This document shows, piece after piece, positions 61,401 to 64,000 of a stretch of DNA of 64,000 bases (its first letter is position 1; each line of letters starts with the position of its first letter). Below the pieces are notes generated by a model, which was given only the letters and a program-made list of their open reading frames with translations, did no database searches and was not told where the DNA came from. The DNA is from Branchiostoma floridae. Taxonomy: Eukaryota > Chordata > Leptocardii > Amphioxiformes > Branchiostomatidae. The position numbers and the translations under genes were made by a program. The stretch covers positions 2,226,647 to 2,290,646 of the forward strand of contig NC_049996.1 of assembly GCF_000003815.2 (NCBI RefSeq). The letters run 5' to 3'.

Positions 61401-64000
61401 TTTTTCTTGTACTTTGCAAGCTGCCATATTTACAGCTAGTGTGTAGTACGAAATTAATGTAGGAAAAAAGATGTAATTTCACTGGACAAATCTTTACGCT
61501 CATGAGAGATTGCACCATTCCATTGGCATATGCTAAGCACCAACAGCAATGCTTTTATGGTGATGAGAGGCAGTGCTATTTTGAGCCAATCAGCTTTAAC
61601 AAATTTTTGGTGATGAAATGTGGTGCCATGCCATTGGCCTATCCTGAGCCAATCAGCAAAAATTGTAATCAAACTGAGAGGTGGGTCATGTGATTGGTCC
61701 ATTCTGAACTAATCAGTAACCACGTAATCAAATGCGAGATGGTGCCATGTGATTGGTCCATTCGGAGCCAATCATCAACAATTATATAATCAAATAAGGG
61801 GTGGGGCCATCTGATTGGTCTATTCTGATCAAATCAACAACAATAAAAAATCTTGAGGTTTTGTCATGTGATTGGTCCATTCCAAGCCATTCAGCTGCAA
61901 CAAGTCTGAATCTGTGCCAAATTTCCATCAGTAATTCTGACCACTCACTGATCATCTCGTTGAGATCCGGCGTAAGTAGTTTCTGCGCCTCCTCCTGTTC
62001 CGTGGGCATCTTGTGATAGATCTCGGCGTCCATCTTGGTCATGCTGCCGATACGCAGTCTGTCCATGGGCGTGGGAACCTTCTTGTGATGATGGTGATGA
62101 TGATGATGGTGCCCATGGTGATGGCTATGGTGATGGCCATGATGGTGTCTATGACTCTTCCTCTTATAGGCATCCTTCTCACCCTCACGGAAGTGTGGCA
62201 TCTCACTGAAAGTGTCAGAAATTGAGACAATGTCATTGTCATGAGATGATTTTTGACGCAATGGAAAATGATGGGTTGCACATTTCAGATGTAGTTTTGG
62301 TCAATTGAGCCTTTTTTGAACGTTTCACATTCTGTTTGGTGGTGCAGTATTGTTGGTGAGCAGAGGATCATAAGTTGCATGTTGCACGTAAAATAGTCCG
62401 CCACAACTGAAATTGCCATTCGACACCAGTTATGCAAATGACATTACGCAAAAGACCCAATGCAGTGCAAGGCAAAAGCCGTTATAAATAAATAAATTAT
62501 CTTATTTTTGAGCTGAATACAATTCAGTTTGTATGGAAACAAGTCTTCTATAATTACACTTGATGCGCTGGTCACTTAGTCACATTGTCTGTGCTGGTAA
62601 GAGTAAAAAAATCCTTCTTCAACACATATGGCTTTCATGCTAAGATACATGACTTTGTCACCTGCGTTCTTCCTGTAGTAACTTCTCTCTGTATGGAAAA
62701 AGAAGTGCCTTCACAGTGATCCCTGGGTCCCCATGTTTTGTCCAGAAAAATCATTTTCAGAACTTTAGAAGATTGTCTACTAACATAAAATAGTAAAGAC
62801 TAAGAGTTCTAACAGTGATCTCAGATATACAAAGAAGAACACAAGAAAGCACAAACAAACACTTACTTGAGTCTGTCGTCAGCTTCCGAATTCTTAGCAT
62901 CTTCTTCTGCTGTTGTCACCAAGGTGAACACAGCTTCTTCGTGATCATCCTCCTCAACATCTCCTCCTATTATAAACTAGAAACATACAAAAAGTAGTAT
63001 TTTTAATGTAAGGGCTTGAACAGTACTGATGTGCAAGTAAAATATTTCTTAAAATGGTTTACTTAGCTCTCCATTCCACTAGACTGTGTTTCAATCTTGC
63101 TGACTAAATTGGATTGTATAATGCTAATAGCCTTGATTTCATAATATAGTAGCAGTATGACTGGAAATTATACAACAAAACAAAAAGGGCATTAAAAATC
63201 TGGGTTTATATATGAAATTTGTTGATGGCTCAGTCAAATTTTACATTTTGTGAATTACAGCATCATTGCAGCATGTCACACTAGAGGAATACATTTTGTA
63301 GACGTATCTTCAAGTTGACTGTCTATCACAATTAGCAGCTCAACCAATGAGAGACTGGAAATTATCCGTTTGACCAATGAGAGAAAGCGGCTGCATGTCA
63401 AACGTTTTGAATTTCTATGTTCTTGTTTTGCATTTCTGCATTTTGATGGAAGTGGGCAAACCTATTTACATACATAGTACAATTCAATTTGTATTAGGAT
63501 GTACAAGACCAGGGCTTTAGCCAGCTCGAATTTTTTTCCGTCAGCCAATTCCAATCAACGTGAAAACCGCGAAAACTCATTTTCCCTATGACTCTACAAA
63601 GTAGTAAGTGTTGCCATGAGACCTTGAAAAACAGGTTTTAATGAGATTATCGTATGCGAAAGAGCGCCGACACACATTGTCAACAATCATAACAATAGCA
63701 AAACAAACAGTGTGTGGCTTTTACAGTCGTGGACGGCGTCCCCAAGCCGCCTGTAGCTTCCACCAAGGATTTTTGTCCGTCAAGGTTGACGGATTGGTTT
63801 TAAAATTTTTCCGTCAGACGCAGCAAATTTCCGTCAAGTGACGGAAAAACGGACGCTGGCTAGAGCCCTGTACAAGACACAACATTTGGAAAGATGGTTG
63901 TTTGCAAAATGTAGTTCTTACAGTTGCTTTCTTCTGCGAGGCTGTCACATCCACGTCTCCCGTGTTGTCTCCTGCCGCCACCGCATCAGCGCCATCCACC
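37333..64000 (-). CDS. SLC4 anion exchanger (AE1/2/3-type Cl-/HCO3- exchanger), 5' end outside window
   Basis: Plasma-membrane chloride/bicarbonate exchanger controlling cell pH and chloride. Twenty coding exons in the window (about 1150 codons), from 64000 down to 37333, join with consistent phases. The N-terminal cytoplasmic half has a His-rich run, then the AE-specific core [35 protein letters not shown] and PTMAFVRL. The membrane half starts near 55.2 kb: [15 protein letters not shown], the glycosylatable loop (NGS, NTT, NNS), [17 protein letters not shown] (the Glu matches the AE1 Glu681 position), [34 protein letters not shown] and the C-terminal LDA-acidic tail. The N-terminal core and the LDA tail favour AE over the Na-bicarbonate cotransporters. 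It probably predates the vertebrate AE1/2/3 split. Oddities: two terminal exons, a micro-exon, exon-derived tandem arrays and an L1-like element in the last intron. Confidence 0.93.
37930..38363. mobile_element. hAT-like MITE, TAGGGCTGGGTA ends, perfect 8-bp target duplication
   Basis: TAGGGCTGGGTATTGGTAC and GTACCGGTACCCAGCCCTA form the ends. ATAGCAAG is repeated at 37922-37929 and 38364-38371. The interior has GGACCTGGACCTG repeats. It lies between the two alternative terminal exons. Confidence 0.92.
39248..39307 (-). CDS. Anion exchanger terminal exon, proximal alternative
   Basis: After TATCTAG the exon reads [19 protein letters not shown] and stop (TGA at 39248-39250), in phase 0 with the exon ending at 46703. 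The acidic LD-start tail parallels the C-terminus of AE proteins. Confidence 0.7.
   Translation of the reverse strand: MDNPTSRVDPDREDDDFDA
39664..39674. repeat. Target-site duplication, left, of the L1-like element
   Basis: AATAATTGAGG, repeated after the poly-A tail at 45758-45768. The first one or two A are ambiguous with the tail. Confidence 0.85.
40104..40931 (+). CDS. LINE ORF1 (RNA-binding nucleocapsid-like protein)
   Basis: 275 codons from ATG 40104 (context ACTATGG); an in-frame upstream GTG at 40059 is unlikely. An N-terminal coiled coil ([13 protein letters not shown] to [12 protein letters not shown]) is followed by an RRM-like part starting [14 protein letters not shown], with [20 protein letters not shown], and a C-terminal block with [18 protein letters not shown]. 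This is the trimer-forming architecture of L1 ORF1p, which coats the element's RNA. The tail is basic and polar. Confidence 0.88.
   Translation: MEALLIKLEEMKIENSTNFSKLNDKMDSMKADIERMGDTLNSHDENFVEHSRLIAELQARIATLEARQLHADQYSRKNCLRIWGLPGNCENKDLPESFLKFATSTLKVNVAVADIDNIHYLGKGTGRHVIIKFATFLAKRKVYEARRVLKGVKNEAGQFISIRPDLSPASRALLAQARQMVSDGKDGKPFSSVWVTIDGKICATQGDKRLHLTGPRDLDYGDADTAAEENSTQRRKTAAKRLASASPVDRPDTKRVNPFELLAVEETLPKTCIEN
41759..45556 (+). CDS. LINE ORF2 (endonuclease-reverse transcriptase)
   Basis: About 1265 codons from ATG 41759. The N-terminal apurinic-type endonuclease has [21 protein letters not shown] and a SDHSLIGL end. The reverse transcriptase has [28 protein letters not shown] (Asp near residue 611), [13 protein letters not shown] and the catalytic YADD near residue 711. 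A C-terminal knuckle (C-x2-C-x8-H-x4-[10 protein letters not shown] to HLFWDC) lies near residue 1149. No stop or frameshift was seen. It nicks the target and copies the RNA in place. Confidence 0.95.
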   Translation: MAVQKVSICSYNVNGLGDRRKRHEIFAWLKDKPYQIFCLQETHSTVKQEEFWQSDWGGPALFNHGLSNSRGVLILFKNNISYTIHQTLSDDSGRWMVLDITLDSTRFCLANIYAPNTDDPDFFFNLETTIHNHIASDLHTIIVGDFNTTLNSELDRAGHRSSVYHPNSRNAINSICANLDLLDIFRYNYPSTVRYTWRRRRQASRIDYFLISFSLTSFVDKVVIEDSLRSDHSLIGLSVITSKIPRGRGFWRMNQDFLSDKTFIKETSEFITEFFQFNVNSANPHVVWESFKCSVRGHIIKFTSWKRKQTKDSELALSCEIVNLQKDLDTCFNIDTFHSLNDKKQQLELLYQAKANNMIRGKRAKWMEQGEKCTKLFMNMISRGNSRKNMTKFVTTEGLIKTDPQEILVEQVNFFSALYSFKEPPISLECDAFESFFPNPPHVSLSLEQRKSCDGLITERELRDSIESFSSGRAPGLDGLPVEFYKVFFNLVKKPLLDSFNYSYRVGHLSNTQKTGLISLLLKQDSTGQDKDPSQIKNWRPLTLLNCDSRILSKCIALRMKQIIPHLISSDQTGFLQGRCISDSIRRILEIIEYYDRNSLPGLIFVADFEKAFDTIRLDFIFKTLEYFGFGAGVINWIRILYKDICSMVINYGHISHSFPLSRGVRQGCPLSPYLFILGVEILAIKIRNNVEIKGLTTYGVVSKISQYADDCNFPLAPKLGSLYALVTDLENFSSLSGLTPNFDKCIIKRIGSLCGTNFCLPCPLPVQWTDGPIDLLGIHIPVLLSDIIRINFDRKLMKIDKLLYPWKTKILTLMGKITLINTLIVTQFIFLLSSLSTPPPDFFDKYEKKIFEFLWGGGPERIKRKTIYSAYEQGGLKLRNLRAVDLTLKASWVPKLQLNKEWFCSKFLFMSCPLFRTSLFPFAQLTSCDFDNLLGKPAPISSFFKQVIQAWLRFQLRPPEGVEEIKQQILCLNSKIRIAGKPFFSSSFDTAGVRFLNDILDSENKLLSYTNFSLKFGNTCPEFQYIQLTSAIPVYWKSSLKHPSPELRVCMPICRDRTWCQKKKINKYLYIFFMKETNLCEPSYKIQLSWEEYFDIPIPWKQVYCLPYKLSIDTHTRMFQYKLLFKFLTVNKTLFTWKLINSPRCSLCNEEEETVIHLFWDCRVVANFWSKVDEWFFNLTNIHLHINVFNVIFGDLSDRCPALSNLIILLAKIYIFKYRQQKLELSSFISFVSYVHKLECIIAKRLDKMPKHIGKWGKLYVVLI
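45758..45768. repeat. Target-site duplication, right, of the L1-like element
   Basis: AATAATTGAGG directly after the poly-A run, matching 39664-39674. Confidence 0.85.
46461..46472 (-). CDS. Candidate 12-nt micro-exon (IIKA)
   Basis: CCTTTTACAG precedes ATCATCAAAGCT, which is followed by GTAAGTTCGCC. Both splice signals are strong and the length keeps the frame, so four residues would be added before the terminal exon. There is no homology to support it. Confidence 0.35.
46703..46876 (-). CDS. Anion exchanger exon, last TM helices (source of the 130-bp array)
   Basis: 58 codons: [40 protein letters not shown] and [18 protein letters not shown]. Donor GTAAGT, phase 0 at both ends. It is the only copy with the complete exon and a donor; nine partial copies precede it in the intron. 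Confidence 0.93.
46921..48072 (-). repeat. Nine partial copies of an anion exchanger exon in tandem
   Basis: Each unit (about 125-135 bp) contains the end of the intron with its AG and about 85 nt of exon reading [20 protein letters not shown] then WIVKSTQAA. It then breaks off into the next unit's intron sequence. Copies start (exon side) near 48069, 47941, 47817, 47692, 47560, 47408, 47277, 47147 and 47017. Two intron types alternate. Some copies have indels. No copy has a donor, so none is a complete exon. Confidence 0.9.
48560..48857 (-). repeat. Three extra copies of the end of an anion exchanger exon, 96-bp unit
   Basis: ACACAGATCTTCGAGAGG through CCTAAACACCACCCCAGCAG to GTCAGAAAG and GTAGGTAAC recurs exactly every 96 bp (donors near 48858, 48762, 48666 and 48570). 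Copies are almost identical. Each keeps a donor and an AG-ended ATATACACAG, but the 24-nt spacer is too short for an intron. Confidence 0.92.
48858..49030 (-). CDS. Anion exchanger exon, TM12-13 (source of the 96-bp array)
   Basis: [40 protein letters not shown] and [17 protein letters not shown]. The 3' part, from QIFERIG on, together with its donor, is repeated three more times immediately downstream. Confidence 0.93.
49953..50206 (-). CDS. Anion exchanger exon, TM9-TM11
   Basis: [20 protein letters not shown], then [20 protein letters not shown] and [14 protein letters not shown]. The K-G-S-G-x-H-L-D-L and A-T-V-R-S motifs are diagnostic. Phase 2 in, phase 1 out. Confidence 0.94.
50903..51374. 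mobile_element. MITE flanked by TTAA (piggyBac-like)
   Basis: TTAA at 50899-50902 and 51375-51378. The inverted ends are ATCCCCTTCACACGAGAAGG and its partner CTCTCGTGTGAAGGGGGC, continuing inward through GAATGAGCCAGAATGCCGTC. The interior is rich in GAATGC/GCATTC words. It is intronic in the anion exchanger. Confidence 0.85.
51507..51673 (-). CDS. Anion exchanger exon, TM8 with key Glu
   Basis: [20 protein letters not shown] then NPMG, a membrane helix ([20 protein letters not shown]) and IQITE. The Glu in FIEIQIT is at the AE1 Glu681 position, which handles proton/sulfate transport. It ends in phase 2. Confidence 0.94.
52021..52110 (-). CDS. Anion exchanger exon, TM7
   Basis: 30 codons, [20 protein letters not shown] then [10 protein letters not shown]. 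The I/L-G-D-F-G motif and TM7 match SLC4. Phase 0 at both ends. Confidence 0.92.
52329..52721. mobile_element. MITE with about 58-bp inverted ends and TA flanks (Tc1/mariner-like)
   Basis: CACCTTTCTCACGCGGCGGC then CATGATAGATC at the left is exactly mirrored at the right, and the match continues more weakly to GGCAAACA. TA lies outside both ends (52327-52328 and 52722-52723). Intronic. Confidence 0.88.
52987..53325 (-). CDS. Anion exchanger exon, extracellular loop and TM6
   Basis: It begins [17 protein letters not shown]. Three N-glycosylation sequons (NGS, NTT, NNS) lie in the large outer loop, then [20 protein letters not shown] and [14 protein letters not shown]. Phase 0 at both ends. 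Confidence 0.93.
53924..54118 (-). CDS. Anion exchanger exon, TM4-TM5
   Basis: [40 protein letters not shown] and [21 protein letters not shown]-x-E-x-F-A-F-L-I-S is a family signature. Confidence 0.94.
54366..54514 (-). CDS. Anion exchanger exon, TM2-TM3
   Basis: [40 protein letters not shown] and [12 protein letters not shown] and the Q-P-x5-G-P turn line the substrate site in SLC4 proteins. Confidence 0.93.
55117..55329 (-). CDS. Anion exchanger exon, entry to membrane domain (TM1)
   Basis: [20 protein letters not shown], then [17 protein letters not shown], the first membrane helix ([20 protein letters not shown]) and LL at a split codon. This is the canonical start of the SLC4 transporter domain. 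Confidence 0.93.
55466..55921. mobile_element. hAT-like MITE, TAGGGATG ends, 8-bp target duplication
   Basis: It starts TAGGGATGCGTACCTAAAC and ends ACCGGTACACATCCCTA. The flanks GCTAGTAG (55458-55465) and GCTAGGAG (55922-55929) match at seven of eight bases. GGTCCGGAC words are inside. A related single end, TAGGGGTGGGTACTGATAC, is at about 56619. Confidence 0.82.
56354..56537 (-). CDS. Anion exchanger exon, end of cytoplasmic domain
   Basis: [20 protein letters not shown] then [15 protein letters not shown], followed by a basic stretch (KRLRRRRQK) before the membrane domain. Phase 0 in, phase 1 out. Confidence 0.92.
56880..57100 (+). mobile_element. Decayed tRNA-derived SINE
   Basis: It contains TAGTTAGGGTGGTTGG, GAACCTAGAGGTCCTGGGT (box-B-like), TGCCCTTGGGAATTTGCC and ATGAGTATCTACACGTAGCT in the same order as the SINE at 27.7 kb. 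It is shortened and diverged. Confidence 0.55.
57207..57338 (-). CDS. Anion exchanger exon ([11 protein letters not shown])
   Basis: [20 protein letters not shown] then [16 protein letters not shown] and ISTLMANE, the highly conserved P-x-P-V-R-F-L-F block. Phase 0 at both ends. Confidence 0.93.
57899..58105 (-). CDS. Anion exchanger exon, cytoplasmic PNP-like fold
   Basis: 69 codons ending [34 protein letters not shown]. The K-I-P-E-x-A-E-A-T-x-V-L-V-G block is conserved through the AE group. Phase 0 at both ends. Confidence 0.93.
58613..58805 (-). CDS. Anion exchanger exon, variable linker
   Basis: [20 protein letters not shown] then LGFLGHRED, corresponding to the SAGSL-GHH linker of AE2, followed by a Ser-rich variable part. 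It ends in phase 0 at GTGGGT. Confidence 0.85.
59273..59408 (-). CDS. Anion exchanger exon, cytoplasmic domain dimerisation region
   Basis: [20 protein letters not shown], then [20 protein letters not shown] and KH. Phase 1 in, phase 2 out. Confidence 0.92.
60204..60387 (-). CDS. Anion exchanger exon, cytoplasmic domain core
   Basis: [29 protein letters not shown] and [19 protein letters not shown] are hallmarks of the SLC4 cytoplasmic domain. Phase 0 in, phase 1 out. Confidence 0.93.
61164..61312 (-). CDS. Anion exchanger exon (HRLEDVPG)
   Basis: [19 protein letters not shown] continues the AE-specific S-H-R-x-E-D-V-P-G motif, then [12 protein letters not shown] and DRSPHE. Phase 1 in, phase 0 out at GTAATA. 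Confidence 0.87.
61510..61905. repeat. Tandem repeat with ATTGG/CCAAT words, about 65-bp unit
   Basis: The unit GTGATTGGTCCATTC, then AGCCAATCAGCAACAA and TAATCAAAT recurs about six times. It lies in an anion exchanger intron and ends about 45 bp before the donor of the His-rich exon. Confidence 0.85.
61949..62205 (-). CDS. Anion exchanger exon with His-rich run
   Basis: It begins [11 protein letters not shown] and has a His/Gly/Ser run of about 25 residues, more than half His, including eight or nine consecutive His. Then come [16 protein letters not shown] and [15 protein letters not shown], the latter matching the AE2 pre-core. A donor GTGAGT follows; phase 1. Confidence 0.85.
62867..62976 (-). 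CDS. Anion exchanger exon, acidic segment
   Basis: [20 protein letters not shown] to NSEADDRL between TTTCTAG and GTAAGT; it ends in phase 2. Acidic stretches of this kind precede the core in AE2/AE3. Confidence 0.75.
63510..63870. mobile_element. hAT-like MITE with perfect 8-bp target duplication
   Basis: The ends are CAGGGCTTTAGCCAGC and GCTGGCTAGAGCCCTG. TACAAGAC is repeated at 63502-63509 and 63871-63878. The interior is rich in TCCGTCAA. It shares about 215 bp with the fragment at 13664 in opposite orientation. Confidence 0.92.
63922..64000 (-). CDS. Anion exchanger exon, acidic N-terminal region (cut by right edge)
   Basis: It reads [20 protein letters not shown] then QKKAT to a donor GTAAGA, phase 0. 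It lies in the poorly conserved N-terminal tail. The frame is supported by its join to the next exon. Confidence 0.65.

Overview
This is a stretch of animal nuclear genome: genes are split by short GT-AG introns, the sequence is dense in small inverted-repeat DNA transposons, minisatellites and non-LTR retrotransposons, and there are two assembly gaps. The gene families (a CYP2-type cytochrome P450, an ATP-grasp enzyme and an SLC4 anion exchanger that resembles the vertebrate AE1-3 group as a whole) and the repeat style suggest an invertebrate deuterostome, most likely a lancelet (Branchiostoma). The species is an inference. All three protein-coding host genes run on the minus strand.

Region 1 (1-8.9 kb): exons 1-4 of a CYP2-like P450 gene (exon 1 at 8166, exon 4 cut by the left edge). 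Intron 3 is filled by a minisatellite and intron 2 contains a gap of about 710 N. Just upstream of exon 1, on the opposite strand, lie an exon-4 copy and a terminal heme-loop exon of a CYP2 gene with nothing between them, i.e. a broken, inverted paralogue.

Region 2 (8.9-15 kb): repeats only (an approximately 150-bp tandem repeat, MITEs, a three-unit 195-bp repeat). One possible short exon is at 10.39 kb.

Region 3 (15.16-19.9 kb): a complete eight-exon gene for a 453-residue ATP-grasp-fold enzyme of unknown substrate; all splice phases fit.

Region 4 (19.9-37.3 kb): no host gene recognised. It holds a truncated LINE 3' end, a tRNA-derived SINE, several MITE families, a duplicated segment in which one copy preserves the empty insertion site of a MITE, a 190-bp tandem array, a large CA-rich minisatellite, and probably part of the 3' UTR of the next gene.

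Region 5 (37.3 kb to the right edge): an SLC4 chloride/bicarbonate exchanger (AE type), about 1150 codons in 20 exons within the window, reading right to left; the first exons lie beyond 64 kb. Unusual points: two alternative terminal exons encoding different acidic tails; an in-frame 12-nt micro-exon candidate; a 6.1-kb L1-like retrotransposon with both ORFs open, a poly-A tail and an 11-bp target duplication inside the last intron; and two adjacent tandem arrays made of pieces of the gene's own transmembrane exons (nine extra copies of the start of one exon, three extra copies of the end of the preceding one). The three host genes show no evident functional relationship.
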